A stretch of DNA of 64,000 nt from Denitromonas halophila (GCF_007625155.1 NZ_VMNK01000011.1:1-64000), one strand, 5' to 3'; positions 38,464 through 49,295 are shown, numbered from the stretch's first letter. The notes: generated from the letters alone by a model not told the origin. Program-made: numbers and translations.

Positions 38464-39666
38464 ATGTACGCAGAGCGCGTTCTTTCAGGTATGCGGCCGA
38501 CCGGCCGACTTCATCTCGGCCACTATCACGGTGTGTTGAAAAACTGGGTCAAGCTGCAGTCCGAGTATCCCTGTCTGTTTTTCGTGGCCGACTGGCATGC
38601 CCTGACCACCAACTACGACAGCCCGTTGGTGATTGAAGAAAGTGTGTGGGATATGGTGATCGACTGGCTGGCCGCAGGCGTCGATCCGACCCAGGCCACC
38701 ATCTTCATCCAGTCGCGCGTGCCTGAGCATGCAGAACTGCATTTGCTGTTGTCGATGATGTGCCCGTTGGGCTGGCTGGAGCGTGTGCCGACCTATAAAG
38801 ATCAACAGGAAAAGCTGTCGGACAAGGATTTGTCCACCTACGGATTCCTCGGTTACCCCTTGCTGCAGTCGGCCGACATCCTGATTTACCGGGCTGACAA
38901 GGTGCCCGTGGGTGAAGATCAGGTCCCGCACGTTGAGCTGACCCGCGAGATCGCGCGCCGCTTCAATCACCTCTATGGCCGCGAGCCGGGCTTCGAAGAC
39001 AAGGCACGCGAAGCGATTAAAAAGCTTGGGCGCAAACGCGCCAATCTCTACGACGAGCTGCGGACCCGCTTCCTGCAAGAAGGCGACACCGAGGCGCAAG
39101 ACCAGGCCGAAGCCTTGATCGATGACTCGCAAAGCCTGAGCCATGGCGACCGCGAGCGTTTGTACGGCTTCCTCGACGGCGGCGGCAAGATGATTCTGGC
39201 CGAGCCGGGCGCCTTGCTGACCGAAGCCGCGCGTATGCCGGGGCTGGACGGGCAGAAGATGTCCAAGTCTTACGGCAACACCATCTTTTTGCGTGAAGAC
39301 ACCGAGTCGGTCACCAAAAAGATTCGCACCATGCAGACCGACCCGGCGCGTGTTCGGCGCACCGATCCGGGTGATCCGGAAAAATGTCCGGTCTGGCAGT
39401 TTCACAAGATCTACACTGACGCCGGCACGCACGATTGGGTGCAGAAAGGTTGCACGAGCGCGGGCATTGGTTGCCTCGACTGCAAGCAGCCGGTGCTCGA
39501 AGCGATCCAGAAAGAACAGGACGTCATGCGTGAGCGTGCTCAGCCGTACCTGGATGATCCGTCCCTGGTGCGCAATATTGTTGCGGATGGCAACGAGCGC
39601 GCACGCAAACTGGCGCAGGAAACCATGCGCGATGTTCGCGACGCCATGGGTCTGGGGTATAGCTAA
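38464..39666 (+). CDS. trpS: Tryptophan--tRNA ligase
   Basis: A 400-residue class I synthetase that charges tRNA-Trp. The HIGH-like motif is TGRLHLGHYHG and the KMSKS motif is intact in GLDGQKMSKSYGN. The specificity segment includes LGYPLLQSADILIYRADKVPVGEDQVPHVELTRE-type sequence. It is about 60 residues longer than E. coli TrpS, due to an insert in the middle (around 160-240, with KKLGRKRANLYDELRTRF), a feature I associate with betaproteobacterial TrpS. It is followed 17 bases later by scpA. Confidence 0.96.
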   Translation: MYAERVLSGMRPTGRLHLGHYHGVLKNWVKLQSEYPCLFFVADWHALTTNYDSPLVIEESVWDMVIDWLAAGVDPTQATIFIQSRVPEHAELHLLLSMMCPLGWLERVPTYKDQQEKLSDKDLSTYGFLGYPLLQSADILIYRADKVPVGEDQVPHVELTREIARRFNHLYGREPGFEDKAREAIKKLGRKRANLYDELRTRFLQEGDTEAQDQAEALIDDSQSLSHGDRERLYGFLDGGGKMILAEPGALLTEAARMPGLDGQKMSKSYGNTIFLREDTESVTKKIRTMQTDPARVRRTDPGDPEKCPVWQFHKIYTDAGTHDWVQKGCTSAGIGCLDCKQPVLEAIQKEQDVMRERAQPYLDDPSLVRNIVADGNERARKLAQETMRDVRDAMGLGYS

Positions 39667-39683
39667 GTTGCCGGGGTGGCCCG

Positions 39684-40538
39684 ATGATTGACTCGGTGTT
39701 GCCCGTCGAAACGGCTGAACTACCACTCGCGCCGGAGGATACGCCGGCGCAGCGCGCCGCTGTTGCTCGCCTGTATGGTGAGCCCATGCTCAAACTGCCG
39801 GCCGATTTGTATATTCCGCCGGAGGCGCTCGAGGTGTTTCTCGACGCCTTCGAGGGGCCGCTGGATTTGCTGTTGTATCTGTTCCGAAAAGCGAATATCG
39901 ACGTCCTCGACATCCCGATGGCGCCGCTGACCGCCCAGTATCTGAAGTATGTTGAGGCGATGCGCCGGCACAATCTGGAGCTGGCCGCGGATTATTTGCT
40001 GATTGCCGCGATGCTGCTCGAGATCAAATCGCGCATGTTGTTGCCAAAATCACCACGGGTGGTCGAAGAAGAAGACGATCCGCGTGCAGAATTGGTGCGG
40101 CGACTGCTAGACTACGAACAGATGAAGCTGGCTGCCCTGAAACTGGACGCCACGCCGCGGGTCGGCCGGGATATTGAATGGGTCGGCATTTTTGTCGCGG
40201 AGAAAGTCGTCGAGCGCTTGCCGGACGTTGGCTTGCACGACTTGCAACTGGCCTGGCTGCGGATCACGCGTCAAGCCAAACTGACCCAGCATCACCACAT
40301 TCGCAAGGAAAGTCTTTCGGTGCGCGAGCACATGAGCCGCATCCTGCGTTGTCTGCACGGTGGTGAGTTTGTGGTTTTCGATACCTTGTTTGATCCGACC
40401 AAAGGCGCTGCGCATCTGGTGGTGAGTTTTTTGGCGATGCTCGAACTGGTCAAGGAAAGGCTGGTTCAGATCACGCAAACTGCCGGGTTTTCGCCGATAT
40501 ACGTGAAGCTGAACGATGCAGGAACCGAGCACGCCTGA
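39684..40538 (+). CDS. scpA: Segregation and condensation protein A
   Basis: A 284-residue kleisin that joins SMC and ScpB in the bacterial condensin complex. The signature [36 protein letters not shown] lies near residues 54-90, followed by [22 protein letters not shown]. The C-terminal part has the winged region [13 protein letters not shown] and [17 protein letters not shown]. An N-terminal 45 residues extend beyond the core. It overlaps scpB by 23 bases. No smc gene is in the window. Confidence 0.95.
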   Translation: MIDSVLPVETAELPLAPEDTPAQRAAVARLYGEPMLKLPADLYIPPEALEVFLDAFEGPLDLLLYLFRKANIDVLDIPMAPLTAQYLKYVEAMRRHNLELAADYLLIAAMLLEIKSRMLLPKSPRVVEEEDDPRAELVRRLLDYEQMKLAALKLDATPRVGRDIEWVGIFVAEKVVERLPDVGLHDLQLAWLRITRQAKLTQHHHIRKESLSVREHMSRILRCLHGGEFVVFDTLFDPTKGAAHLVVSFLAMLELVKERLVQITQTAGFSPIYVKLNDAGTEHA

Positions 40539-41097
40539 GGAGTACACCCGGATTCTTGAAGCGGCTTTGCTGTCGGCAAGCGAACCGAGATCGGTCTCGG
40601 CCTTGCGACAGCTGTTTGCGGAGGACCCGGGCAGCGACATGGTGCGTCGTCTGCTTGAAGCCTTGCGCGAGCAGTGGCAGGGGCGTGGCGTTGAGCTGGT
40701 GCAGATTGCCTCGGGCTGGCGCTTCCAGACCCGGCCGGAGATTCAGGTCTTCCTGGATCGCTTGAAAGACGAAAAGCCGCCGAAGTACTCACGGGCGGTG
40801 CTCGAGACGCTGGCCATCATTGCCTATCGCCAGCCAGTGACTCGGGGTGATATCGAAGATATTCGCGGTGTTGCGGTATCCACCAACGTTATCAAAACGC
40901 TTGAATCGCGTGGCTGGATTGATGCGGTGGGCTATCGGGACACCCCCGGTCGTCCCGCGCTTCTGGCGACGACCCGTCGATTTCTCGACGAGCTTGGGCT
41001 GCGAAGCCTGACGGAGTTGCCTCCGTTGACTGAAATTGAAAGGATGATGGATCTTGTCGAACTCCCAGAAACCCAACCCGCAACCGACGCAGAATAA
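40516..41097 (+). CDS. scpB: Segregation and condensation protein B
   Basis: A 193-residue dimeric winged-helix protein, partner of ScpA and SMC. Family marks are [41 protein letters not shown], and [32 protein letters not shown] (here with YSRAVLETL) and [18 protein letters not shown]. The length is normal. Overlaps at both ends (23 bases with scpA, 44 with rluB) indicate close translational linkage. Confidence 0.95.
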   Translation: MQEPSTPEEYTRILEAALLSASEPRSVSALRQLFAEDPGSDMVRRLLEALREQWQGRGVELVQIASGWRFQTRPEIQVFLDRLKDEKPPKYSRAVLETLAIIAYRQPVTRGDIEDIRGVAVSTNVIKTLESRGWIDAVGYRDTPGRPALLATTRRFLDELGLRSLTELPPLTEIERMMDLVELPETQPATDAE

Positions 41098-42694
41098 CGA
41101 CTCGAGCAGTGCCGGCGATGCGCCCAAAGAGGGGCGCCGCAGGCGGCCTCGTGGTGAATCGCGTGCGGCGGGAGACGGGCAGCAAGCGCCGCAGGCGCAA
41201 GGTGGTGGTGATCGGCCCGAAGCGGACGGCAACCGGCCGCCGCGCGGCAAATCGCGCAATCGTTCTGGCGGTGGTCGTGGCCCGCGTGGCGACAAGAGCG
41301 CAGGAAATTCCGGCGAAGCTCAACAAGCCCCGCAAAGCGGTGGTGAGCGGCCTGAAGCGGACGGCAACCGGCCGCCGCGTGGCAAGTCGCGCAACCGTTC
41401 TGGCGGTGGCCGTGGCCCGCGTGGCGACAAGAGCGCGGGAAATTCCGGTGATGGTCAGCAAGCCCCGCGCGGAGGCGGTGATCGGCCCGAACCCGACGGT
41501 AATCGGCCGCCGCGAGGCAACTCACGCAATCGTTCCGGTAGTGGCCGTGGGCCGCGAGGCGACAAGGGGCAGGGCAATGCTGGCAACGGCCAGGAAGCCA
41601 ATGGCAACCGGGCGCCGCGTGGCAATCAAGCTCAGAATGCGGGCGGCGGTGGTCGGGCTCGCCAGCGCTCCGGTGGCGCGCCGGCGAGCGGTGATGGCGC
41701 CGAGGTGAACGGTAATGTTGCGCCTCGCGGCGGTCCGCGTCAGCGGCCGTCCGGCGCCGGGGGTGGTCGCGGTGGTAGCGGTAGTCAGCACCGGTCAGGC
41801 CCGCAGGGCGAAGCCAACGGGAACGTTGTCGGAGCAGGCCATCAAGGCAAGCCGCGCGCAGCGGCTGGTCGGGGTGGGCAGAGCGCGAAAGGTCAGGGCG
41901 GGCGTCGTGTGCCCGAGCAGTTTGCCGTGCCTGAGCGATTGAACAAGGCGCTGGCCTCGATCGGCGTGGCTTCGCGGCGCGAGATTGAAGAAATGATCAT
42001 CGCGGGGCGTATCTCGGTTAACGAAGAGCCTGCCGCCATTGGCCAGAAAGTGACGCCCATGGATCGTATTCGGGTCAATGGCAAGCTTGTGCAACTGCGT
42101 TTCGAAACCAAGGTGCCTCGGGTGCTGATGTATCACAAGCCCGAAGGCGAGATCGTCTCGCGGGACGACCCCGAAGGGCGAACGACGGTTTTCGAGCAAT
42201 TGCCCAAGTTGCGCCACGGTCGCTGGGTTGCCGTGGGTCGCCTGGATTTCAATACCTCGGGTTTGCTGTTGTTTACCGATGATGGCGCCTTGGCCAATCG
42301 GCTGATGCACCCGCGCTACGAAATGGAGCGTGAATACGCGGTGCGGCTGCTCGGAACCTTGACCGATGAGCAGATCGCCTTGCTCAAGAACGGTATTGAG
42401 CTGGGCGACGGTACGGCGCGCTTCACCAGTGTGGTGGATCGCGGCGGCGAAGGCTCAAATCATTGGTATCACGTGGTCTTGTCCGAAGGGCGGAACCGCG
42501 AGGTGCGCCGCATGTTCGAAGCGCTTCAATTGACCGTCAGTCGATTGATGCGTGTGCGCTATGGCCCCGTGCTGATGCCCTCGCGTTTGAAGCGGGGTCA
42601 GGTCGAAAACCTGGAAGAGGCGCTGGTGTGCCAGCTGGCCGGCATTGAAGCACCCAAAGCGGTGCCGAGCAAAGGGCGCCGTTCGCGACGCTGA
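41054..42694 (+). CDS. rluB: 23S rRNA pseudouridine synthase RluB-like, with long repetitive tail
   Basis: A 546-residue protein. Residues about 293-545 are the enzyme: an S4 domain ([22 protein letters not shown]), then the RsuA/RluB/E/F core with the catalytic Asp in [18 protein letters not shown] and a closing [13 protein letters not shown]. RluB makes pseudouridine 2605 in 23S rRNA in E. coli. Residues 1-290 are low complexity, rich in Gly, Arg, Asn and Pro, and contain three 45-residue repeats. A TTG at 41054 after AAAGGATGATGG is the likely start, 44 bases inside scpB; later starts are possible. Arginine-glycine tails like this often bind RNA. Confidence 0.9.
   Translation: MSNSQKPNPQPTQNNDSSSAGDAPKEGRRRRPRGESRAAGDGQQAPQAQGGGDRPEADGNRPPRGKSRNRSGGGRGPRGDKSAGNSGEAQQAPQSGGERPEADGNRPPRGKSRNRSGGGRGPRGDKSAGNSGDGQQAPRGGGDRPEPDGNRPPRGNSRNRSGSGRGPRGDKGQGNAGNGQEANGNRAPRGNQAQNAGGGGRARQRSGGAPASGDGAEVNGNVAPRGGPRQRPSGAGGGRGGSGSQHRSGPQGEANGNVVGAGHQGKPRAAAGRGGQSAKGQGGRRVPEQFAVPERLNKALASIGVASRREIEEMIIAGRISVNEEPAAIGQKVTPMDRIRVNGKLVQLRFETKVPRVLMYHKPEGEIVSRDDPEGRTTVFEQLPKLRHGRWVAVGRLDFNTSGLLLFTDDGALANRLMHPRYEMEREYAVRLLGTLTDEQIALLKNGIELGDGTARFTSVVDRGGEGSNHWYHVVLSEGRNREVRRMFEALQLTVSRLMRVRYGPVLMPSRLKRGQVENLEEALVCQLAGIEAPKAVPSKGRRSRR
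41210..41614 (+). repeat. Three tandem 135-base repeats inside rluB
   Basis: Units start at 41210, 41345 and 41480, exactly 135 bases apart, each encoding about 45 residues of the type [33 protein letters not shown]. The first two are nearly identical in base sequence, the third is diverged. The period is a multiple of three, so copy number can change without frameshift. Confidence 0.85.
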
Positions 42695-42696
42695 AA

Positions 42697-42725
42697 TTGC
42701 TTGAGGGCATGTAAGTGGTTATAAT
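42697..42725 (+). promoter_or_regulatory. Promoter of the rimP-nusA-infB operon
   Basis: A perfect -10 TATAAT (42720-42725) lies 17 bases after TTGCTT (42697-42702), starting two bases after the rluB stop. Transcription should begin near 42732, leaving a leader of about 90 bases before rimP. Confidence 0.75.
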
Positions 42726-42731
42726 CGGAGA

Positions 42732-42812
42732 GTTTTGGTGGCTCCATGCCGCCAAAACACCGATTTCCAGTTGAAACGATGGGGATGGGCGTAAGCCCAT
42801 TTTTTTATTTTT
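42732..42812 (+). promoter_or_regulatory. Leader with hairpin and terminator-like stem before rimP
   Basis: Right after the promoter, an 11-bp hairpin (GTTTTGGTGGC, loop TCCAT, GCCGCCAAAAC; 42732-42758) is followed by a second, ATGGGC-GTAA-GCCCAT, with a T7-A-T5 tail (42785-42812). The second has the form of an intrinsic terminator and its T tract ends 11 bases before the rimP ATG. This suggests attenuation of the operon, perhaps by NusA itself. Confidence 0.65.
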
Positions 42813-42822
42813 GGGCGCGAAA

Positions 42823-43257
42823 ATGGATCTGGCAGGCTTTGTTGAACAGGTGGTTACGGGTTTGGGCTACGAGTTGGTTGACGTGGAAATGTCGCCTCGT
42901 GCCCGGCTGTTGCGCGTACTCATCGATGTGCCGCGAGGCATCACGGTGGACGATTGCGCCACCGTCAGCAATCAACTGACCCGGGTCTTTGAGGTCGAGA
43001 ATATCGACTACGACCGTCTGGAAGTGTCTTCGCCCGGCCTGGATCGCCCGCTCAAGAAGGCGGCCGATTTCGAGCGCTTTGCGGGTGAGACCATCCAGTT
43101 GCGCACGCATCTGCCATTGAACAACGGGAATCAACGAAATTTTTCAGGCGTGCTGAAGGGCTTTGCCGACGGGAAGGTGTTGCTGGCGCAAGATGCTGGT
43201 GTGCTGGAAATCCCGCTCGAGGAAGTCGAGAAAGCACGTCTGGTGCCCCAATTTTGA
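42823..43257 (+). CDS. rimP: Ribosome maturation factor RimP
   Basis: A 144-residue factor for 30S subunit maturation. The ATG at 42823 gives MDLAGFVEQVVTGLGYELVDVEM, the family opening. RVLIDVPRGITVDDCATVSNQL, EVSSPGLDRPLKKAADFERFAGE and the closing LEIPLEEVEKARLVPQF are diagnostic. The length is normal. No strong ribosome-binding site is visible; the space is taken by the terminator-like T tract. It is 24 bases upstream of nusA, the standard operon order. Confidence 0.95.
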   Translation: MDLAGFVEQVVTGLGYELVDVEMSPRARLLRVLIDVPRGITVDDCATVSNQLTRVFEVENIDYDRLEVSSPGLDRPLKKAADFERFAGETIQLRTHLPLNNGNQRNFSGVLKGFADGKVLLAQDAGVLEIPLEEVEKARLVPQF

Positions 43258-43281
43258 GCTTCGGTCTGGAGGTTTGATTAC

Positions 43282-44754
43282 ATGAGCCGCGAAATTCTGC
43301 TGCTTGTCGACGCACTGGCGCGTGAAAAGAATGTTTCGAAGGACATCGTGTTCGCTGCGCTGGAGTTGGCGCTCGCCTCTGCCACCAAGAAACGCATTCA
43401 CGATGATGCCGATGTGCGCGTGACGATCGACCGTGAGACGGGCGATTACGAGTCCTTCCGTCGCTGGGAGGTTCTGCCCGATGCAGAGGTAGAGAACGAT
43501 GAGGCCCAAATGGGTCTGATCGATGCACGTGAAGAGGTCTCCGACATTGAAGTCGGCGAGTTCATCGAAGAGCCGCTGGAGCCGATCGACTTCGGCCGGA
43601 TCGGCGCGCAGGCGGCCAAGCAGGTCATTCTGCAGAAGATCCGCGACGCCGAGCGCGAGCAAGTGCTCAACGATTTCCTTGAGCGCAAGGAATTCCTGGT
43701 CAGCGGCACGATCAAGCGGATGGAGCGCGGCAACGCGATCATCGAGGTCGGTCGTCTGGAGGCCTTGTTGCCGCGTGATCAGATGATCCAGAAGGAAAAC
43801 CTGCGCATCGGTGATCGCGTCAAGGCCTACTTGCTGCGCATCGATCGCAATGCGCGCGGGCCGCAGCTGATCCTGTCGCGCACCGCGCCGGAATTCCTGA
43901 TGAAGCTGTTCGAACTCGAAGTGCCTGAGATCGAAGACGGCTTGCTGGAAACCAAGGCGTGTGCGCGTGACCCCGGGCTGCGTGCAAAAATCGCCGTTCA
44001 GGCGCACGATCAGCGGATCGATCCGATTGGTACGTGCGTCGGTTTGCGCGGTTCGCGTGTGACTGCAGTGCGTAACGAAATCGGCGGCGAGCAGATTGAC
44101 ATCATCGTCTGGTCGCCGGATCCGGCCCAGTTTGTGATTGCCGCGTTGCAACCGGCCGAAGTGAGTTCCATCGTCGTTGACGAAGAAACCCACGCCATGG
44201 ATGTGGTGGTCGACGAAAACAATCTGGCGATCGCCATTGGCCGTAGTGGTCAGAACGTCAAGCTGGCGTCTGAACTCACTGGCTGGTCGATCAATCTGAT
44301 GAGCGAGGAAGAGTCAGCGCAGCGTGCGGATGTCGAGCGCGGTGGCTTGCGCACCTTGTTCATGGAGCGTCTGGACGTGGACGAAGAAGTGGCTGACATT
44401 CTGATCGATGAAGGCTTTACTTCCTTGGAAGAGATCGCCTACGTGCCGCTGTCCGAGATGCTTGAAATTGAAGCGTTTGATGAAGATACGGTCAACGAAT
44501 TGCGCAACCGTGCACGAAACGTTTTGCTGACCGAAGCGATTGTGACTGAAGAGAAGCTGGAAACCGTTTCCGAAGACTTGATCGGCCTGGATGGCATGGA
44601 CAAGGATCTGGCGGCGGCTCTGGCAAGCCATGGGGTGCGGACACGCGATGAACTCGCGGATCTGGCGACCGACGAACTGGTGGAGATGACCGGGATCGAT
44701 GAGTCCCGTGCTGTTGCGCTGATTACCGTCGCGCGCGCGCACTGGTTCGAGTAA
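43282..44754 (+). CDS. nusA: Transcription termination/antitermination protein NusA
   Basis: A 490-residue RNA polymerase-binding factor for pausing, termination and antitermination. It has a good GGAGG site before the ATG. Order: N-terminal polymerase-binding domain (1-125), S1 domain (about 135-200), two KH domains (about 230-345; [27 protein letters not shown] and [19 protein letters not shown]), and two acidic C-terminal repeats (about 360-490) as in gammaproteobacterial NusA. It lies in rimP-nusA-infB order with 14 bases to infB. Confidence 0.97.
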   Translation: MSREILLLVDALAREKNVSKDIVFAALELALASATKKRIHDDADVRVTIDRETGDYESFRRWEVLPDAEVENDEAQMGLIDAREEVSDIEVGEFIEEPLEPIDFGRIGAQAAKQVILQKIRDAEREQVLNDFLERKEFLVSGTIKRMERGNAIIEVGRLEALLPRDQMIQKENLRIGDRVKAYLLRIDRNARGPQLILSRTAPEFLMKLFELEVPEIEDGLLETKACARDPGLRAKIAVQAHDQRIDPIGTCVGLRGSRVTAVRNEIGGEQIDIIVWSPDPAQFVIAALQPAEVSSIVVDEETHAMDVVVDENNLAIAIGRSGQNVKLASELTGWSINLMSEEESAQRADVERGGLRTLFMERLDVDEEVADILIDEGFTSLEEIAYVPLSEMLEIEAFDEDTVNELRNRARNVLLTEAIVTEEKLETVSEDLIGLDGMDKDLAAALASHGVRTRDELADLATDELVEMTGIDESRAVALITVARAHWFE

Positions 44755-44768
44755 GGCAAGGGGGGAAG

Positions 44769-47621
44769 ATGGAACAAATTACAGTGACACAGTTTGCCGG
44801 CGAGTTGAAAATGCCGGCAGCCTTGCTGCTCGAGCAGTTGAATAAGGCCGGTGTGAGTATTGCGGATGCAAATGGTCAGCTGACCGAGCAAGACAAGACC
44901 AAGCTGCTGGACTACCTGCGGCGTTCGCATGGCGAAGACAAGACCAAATCCAAGATCACGCTGACCCGCAAGGAAACCAGCGAAATCAAGGCAACGGACT
45001 CGACCGGTCGCGCACGCACGGTTCAAGTGGAAGTGCGTAAAAAGCGTGTTTTCGTGAAGCGTGATGAACTCGTGGCCGAAGCCGAGGCCCGCAAGGACAC
45101 CGAGGCGGAAGTGGCGGCGGAAGTCGACGCTGATGCTGTTGCTGGTACCGAACCCCCCGTGCTTGAAGCCGAACCGACGCAAGTTGTCGAGCCGGTGGCT
45201 GCTGAGCCTGTCGTTGAAGTCGTCGAGCCCGTGGTTGAAGTGCCTGAGCCGGTCGTTGCCGCTCAAGAGGCGCCCGCCGCAGTCGAGGCAGAAAAGGCCC
45301 CTGAGCCTGCTGCGTCTAAGGCGCCGGTGAGTGAAACGCCCGCTGCGGTCAAGAGCGAACCGGTTAAAGGCAAAACGGCCAAGGCGGACGAACCGGCTGA
45401 TAAGGCTGCGCCCGCCACGACAACCAAGCGTCGTGTTCGCCGCGTTCAGATTTCTGAGCTGCTCGACCCCGCCGAAATCCAGGCTCGGGAGAATGAGTCT
45501 CGCCGGCATTCCGATCTGCTTGCACGACAAGTGGCTGATCGCCAGGCACGCGAAGAGCGTGAAGTGGCGGCGCGTGCTGCTGCCGAGCGTGCCAAACTCG
45601 AAGCTGCCGAAGGTGCAAAGGCCAAAGCCAAAGGTGCGGATGCTCATACGCTGCATAAACCGCAGAAAGAAGAGGCCGGTCGCAAGGACGCCAACGCTGG
45701 CGAGGGCGCAAAGCGCCGCACGCTGAAAACACGTGGCGCCGATACGCCGGCAGGTACGACCAGCAACTGGCGTGGTGGCAAGCGCAGCGGCGGTGGTCGT
45801 AATTCCCGCAATCAGCGTGATCAGCAGCAGACCAGTACCAACTTCAAGGCGCCGGTGGATCCGGTGGTGCACGACGTGCATGTCCCAGAGACGATTTCCG
45901 TTGCCGATCTCGCGCACAAGATGGCGATCAAGGCGACGGAGGTTATCAAGGCGCTGATGAAGATGGGTTCGATGGTGACCATCAACCAGGTGCTTGATCA
46001 GGAAACGGCAATGATCATCGTCGAGGAAATGGGCCACAAGGCGCATGCCGCGAAGCTCGATGATCCTGACGCCTTTCTGGAAGAGTCCGAAGATCACAAA
46101 GACGTCCCGCTGGAGCCGCGCGCACCAGTGGTGACCGTCATGGGTCACGTCGATCACGGTAAAACCTCCTTGCTTGACCGGATTCGTGTTGCCAAGGTCG
46201 CCTCGGGCGAAGCTGGTGGTATTACCCAGCACATCGGCGCCTACCACGTCGAAACTGATCGCGGCATGATTACCTTCCTGGATACCCCGGGTCACGAGGC
46301 CTTTACGGCCATGCGTGCGCGTGGTGCCAAGGCAACCGACATCGTGGTTCTGGTGGTCGCAGCCGATGACGGCGTGATGCCGCAAACCAAGGAAGCAATC
46401 CACCACGCGCAAGCCGCTGGCGTGCCGCTGGTGGTTGCGGTCAACAAGATCGACAAGCCCGAAGCCAACCCCGAGCGCGTCAAGCAAGAACTGGTGTCCG
46501 AGGGCGTGATGCCGGAAGAGTACGGCGGCGAGGTGATGTTCGTCTCGGTGTCGGCCAAGACCGGCGCTGGCATTGATGACCTGCTCGAAGCGATTCTGCT
46601 CCAGGCCGAAGTGCTTGAACTGAATGCGCAATACGAGGCGCCCGCCAAGGGCCTGATCGTTGAAGCGCGCCTGGACAAAGGCCGTGGCGCGGTGGCGTCG
46701 CTGCTGGTGCAGTCGGGTACCTTGCGCAAAGGTGATGTGATGCTTGTCGGTGCGACCTTTGGTCGTATTCGCGCCATGCTGGATGAGAACGGTAAGCCGG
46801 TCGAATCGGCAGGTCCGTCGATTCCGGTGGAGATTCTCGGTCTGTCGGATGTGCCGGCCGCCGGCGACGAAGCCATTGTGCTCGCCGATGAGCGCAAGGC
46901 ACGCGAAATTGCATTGTTTCGTCAAGGCAAGTTCCGCGACGTCAAGCTGGCCAAACAACAGGCGTCCAAGCTTGAAAACATGCTTGAGCAGATGTCCGAA
47001 GGCGAAGTCAAAACGCTGCCGCTCATCATCAAGGCAGATGTTCAAGGCTCGCAAGAAGCGCTGGTGCACGCCTTGCAGAAGTTGTCGACCGACGAAGTGC
47101 GCGTCAAGGTTATTCACGGTGCGGTCGGTGCCATTACCGAATCCGATGTGAACCTGGCACAGGCGTCCGGTGGCGTGATCATCGGCTTCAATACTCGTGC
47201 TGATGCCAAGGCGCGCAATCTGGCCGAGAATTTCGGTGTGGATCTGCGTTACTACAACATCATTTACGACGCTGTCGATGAAGTGAAGTCGGCGTTGTCG
47301 GGTATGTTGGCGCCGGAGAAGCGCGAAGAAGTGATCGGTATGGTCGAAGTCCGTCAGGTCTTCACCGTGTCGAAGGTCGGTACCATCGCGGGTTGCTATG
47401 TGCTCGAAGGTGTCGTCAAGCGCGGTTCCAAAGTGCGTCTGCTCCGCAACAACGTGGTGGTTCACACCGGCGAACTGGAGTCGCTCAAGCGCTTCAAGGA
47501 CGATGTGAAAGAAGTGAAGTCGGCGTTCGAGTGCGGTCTGTCGCTCAAGAACTTCAACGATCTTCAGGAAGGTGACCACCTGGAAATCTTCGAAGTGCGC
47601 GAAGTCGCGCGTTCGCTGTAA
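44769..47621 (+). CDS. infB: Translation initiation factor IF-2
   Basis: A 950-residue GTPase that brings fMet-tRNA to the 30S subunit. An IF2 N-terminal domain (1-52) and a long charged Ala/Glu/Pro/Lys-rich linker (about 80-365) precede a second N domain (near 370-425). The G domain has G1 GHVDHGKT (459-466), G3 DTPGH (505-509) and G4 NKID (559-562). Domains II-IV follow with MEQ-type C-terminal fMet-tRNA-binding sequence ([29 protein letters not shown]). A long form typical of betaproteobacteria. Confidence 0.97.
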   Translation: MEQITVTQFAGELKMPAALLLEQLNKAGVSIADANGQLTEQDKTKLLDYLRRSHGEDKTKSKITLTRKETSEIKATDSTGRARTVQVEVRKKRVFVKRDELVAEAEARKDTEAEVAAEVDADAVAGTEPPVLEAEPTQVVEPVAAEPVVEVVEPVVEVPEPVVAAQEAPAAVEAEKAPEPAASKAPVSETPAAVKSEPVKGKTAKADEPADKAAPATTTKRRVRRVQISELLDPAEIQARENESRRHSDLLARQVADRQAREEREVAARAAAERAKLEAAEGAKAKAKGADAHTLHKPQKEEAGRKDANAGEGAKRRTLKTRGADTPAGTTSNWRGGKRSGGGRNSRNQRDQQQTSTNFKAPVDPVVHDVHVPETISVADLAHKMAIKATEVIKALMKMGSMVTINQVLDQETAMIIVEEMGHKAHAAKLDDPDAFLEESEDHKDVPLEPRAPVVTVMGHVDHGKTSLLDRIRVAKVASGEAGGITQHIGAYHVETDRGMITFLDTPGHEAFTAMRARGAKATDIVVLVVAADDGVMPQTKEAIHHAQAAGVPLVVAVNKIDKPEANPERVKQELVSEGVMPEEYGGEVMFVSVSAKTGAGIDDLLEAILLQAEVLELNAQYEAPAKGLIVEARLDKGRGAVASLLVQSGTLRKGDVMLVGATFGRIRAMLDENGKPVESAGPSIPVEILGLSDVPAAGDEAIVLADERKAREIALFRQGKFRDVKLAKQQASKLENMLEQMSEGEVKTLPLIIKADVQGSQEALVHALQKLSTDEVRVKVIHGAVGAITESDVNLAQASGGVIIGFNTRADAKARNLAENFGVDLRYYNIIYDAVDEVKSALSGMLAPEKREEVIGMVEVRQVFTVSKVGTIAGCYVLEGVVKRGSKVRLLRNNVVVHTGELESLKRFKDDVKEVKSAFECGLSLKNFNDLQEGDHLEIFEVREVARSL

Positions 47622-47633
47622 TCCGGAGTTCGA

Positions 47634-48020
47634 ATGGCGAAGGATTATTCACGGGCAATGCGGGTTGGCGAGCAAATGCGTCGCGAGCTGGCCGAGTTGC
47701 TGCGAATGGAGGTGAAAGATCCGAGGATCGGCTTCATCTCCCTGACCGAAGTGCATGTGACGCCCGATTTCGCGCATGCCAAGGTCTACTTCACATCGAT
47801 GACCGGCGCCGAAGGCGTGGATGAAATCCTTGCCGGTTTGCGCCGTGCATCGGGTTTCCTGCGTCGCGAGCTTGCGCGCCGGATCCGGATTCACTCCTCG
47901 CCCGAGTTGCATTTTATTTATGACGCTTCCGTTGAACGTGGTGCGCAGTTGTCGGCGTTGATCGACAAGGCGGTGCACGAAGATGAAGCGCGTTCCAAGT
48001 CGTCGGATGAAGAAGACTGA
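47634..48020 (+). CDS. rbfA: Ribosome-binding factor A
   Basis: A 128-residue KH-like factor for 16S rRNA maturation and cold adaptation. The opening AKDYSRAMRVGEQMRRELAELLRMEVKDPRIGFISLTEVHVTPDF-type sequence, ending with HFIYDASVERGAQLSALIDKA, is canonical. It lies 12 bases after infB and overlaps truB. Its last 15 residues (charged, Ser/Glu/Asp) form a tail. Confidence 0.96.
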   Translation: MAKDYSRAMRVGEQMRRELAELLRMEVKDPRIGFISLTEVHVTPDFAHAKVYFTSMTGAEGVDEILAGLRRASGFLRRELARRIRIHSSPELHFIYDASVERGAQLSALIDKAVHEDEARSKSSDEED

Positions 48021-48915
48021 ACGGCCACCCCGTCGGCGCGATCCGGTCGATGGGGTGTTGTTGCTGGATAAGCCGCAGGGCATCAGTTCCAACGCCGCAT
48101 TGCAGCGCGCCAGGAACGCGCTGGGTGCTGCAAAAGCCGGACATACCGGCACGCTGGACCCGATGGCAACCGGCTTGCTGCCACTGGCCTTTGGCGAGTC
48201 GACAAAGTTCTCGCAGGCCTTGCTCGATGCCGACAAAGGCTACGAGGCGACGGTGAAACTCGGCATGACGACGACCACGGGCGATGCTGAAGGTGAGGTC
48301 GTTGCGTCTCAAGATGTGGTGTTCAGCGCGGAGCAAATCATCGCGGCAGCGATGGCGTTCGTCGGTGAGATGGAGCAGTTGCCACCGATGTATTCGGCGC
48401 TCAAGCATGCTGGCAAGCCGCTATATGCCTACGCTCGCGAAGGCATCGACATTGAGCGAAAGCGTCGGCGTATCGTGATTTATTCGCTTGATTGCGAGCC
48501 GACGGCGCCCGATGTGTTTGTGATGCGTGTGCGTTGCAGCAAAGGGACTTATATTCGCACTTTGGCGGAAGATATCGGCGCCTGCCTGGGGTGTGGCGCA
48601 CATTTGACGGCCTTGCGGCGTACTTCGATTGGTGCATTTTCTATCGAAAACGCGGTGTCGCTGGATGCCGTGGAGGCGGAGAGTATTGAGTCCGCTCGTG
48701 CGATGCTGCAGCCAATTGATTGCCTGATCGGTGAGCTTCCGTGTTTGCCGTTGGACGCGGCGCAGGCGCGCCAGCTTTGCCATGGGCAGACGGTCGCACT
48801 GGAGCACCGTGTGGCGGGGTCTTACCGGGTCTATCAATCAGCACGCTTTCTGGGCCTCGGCGAGGTCGATGAAGGTGGTGTTCTATCGTCGCGGCGCTTG
48901 GTCGTCACGGCGTGA
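48007..48915 (+). CDS. truB: tRNA pseudouridine(55) synthase TruB
   Basis: A 302-residue enzyme that makes pseudouridine 55 in the T arm of tRNAs. The start at 48007 gives MKKTERPPRRRDPVDGVLLLDKPQG; an earlier in-frame ATG at 47983 would also work. The catalytic Asp51 is in GHTGTLDPMATGLLPL. ALKHAGKPLYAYAREGIDIERKRR and CSKGTYIRTLAEDIG are further family marks. It overlaps rbfA by 14 bases. The C-terminal domain includes LPCLPLDAAQARQLCHGQTV. Confidence 0.95.
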   Translation: MKKTERPPRRRDPVDGVLLLDKPQGISSNAALQRARNALGAAKAGHTGTLDPMATGLLPLAFGESTKFSQALLDADKGYEATVKLGMTTTTGDAEGEVVASQDVVFSAEQIIAAAMAFVGEMEQLPPMYSALKHAGKPLYAYAREGIDIERKRRRIVIYSLDCEPTAPDVFVMRVRCSKGTYIRTLAEDIGACLGCGAHLTALRRTSIGAFSIENAVSLDAVEAESIESARAMLQPIDCLIGELPCLPLDAAQARQLCHGQTVALEHRVAGSYRVYQSARFLGLGEVDEGGVLSSRRLVVTA

Positions 48916-48951
48916 TCGTGTATCTTCGACGATCAAAACCGTCGTAGAAAC

Positions 48952-48980
48952 TTGAACTTACGGTGGGGCATCGTTATAAT
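48952..48980 (+). promoter_or_regulatory. Promoter of rpsO
   Basis: TTGAAC (48952-48957) and a perfect TATAAT (48975-48980) are spaced by 17 bases, in the gap between truB and rpsO. Transcription would begin near 48987, about 40 bases before the rpsO start. Confidence 0.8.
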
Positions 48981-49025
48981 CCCCGCTTTTCCGAAAACCA
49001 GAATTCAACCAAAGAGTAACGTTAC

Positions 49026-49295
49026 ATGGCTCTCGATACAGCACAGACAGCGCAGATTGTTGGTGATTTCCAGCGCGCACCGGGCGATACGGGGTCTCCT
49101 GAAGTTCAGGTGGCACTGCTGACTGCCCGCATCAATGGCCTGACCGGCCACTTCAAAGCGAACGCAAAGGATCATCACTCCCGCCGCGGTCTGCTCAAGA
49201 TGGTGAGCTTGCGTCGTAAGCTGCTTGATTACCTGAAGCGCACGAATGCCGATGCATACCGTGCTCTGATTGAGCGCCTCGGTCTGCGTAAGTAA
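49026..49295 (+). CDS. rpsO: 30S ribosomal protein S15
   Basis: An 89-residue ribosomal protein that binds the central domain of 16S rRNA and bridges to 23[59 protein letters not shown]-type sequence with the conserved HHSRRGLL is complete, and it ends LIERLGLRK. The length is exactly that of E. coli S15. It has its own promoter and is followed by a terminator-like stem and pnp, as in enterobacteria. Confidence 0.98.
   Translation: MALDTAQTAQIVGDFQRAPGDTGSPEVQVALLTARINGLTGHFKANAKDHHSRRGLLKMVSLRRKLLDYLKRTNADAYRALIERLGLRK

Noticed and set aside
44439-47579. Long minus-strand open frame (1046 codons) opposite nusA and infB
   Set aside because: Antisense to certain genes, with no recognisable domain and a His/Phe/Arg-rich composition typical of shadow frames.
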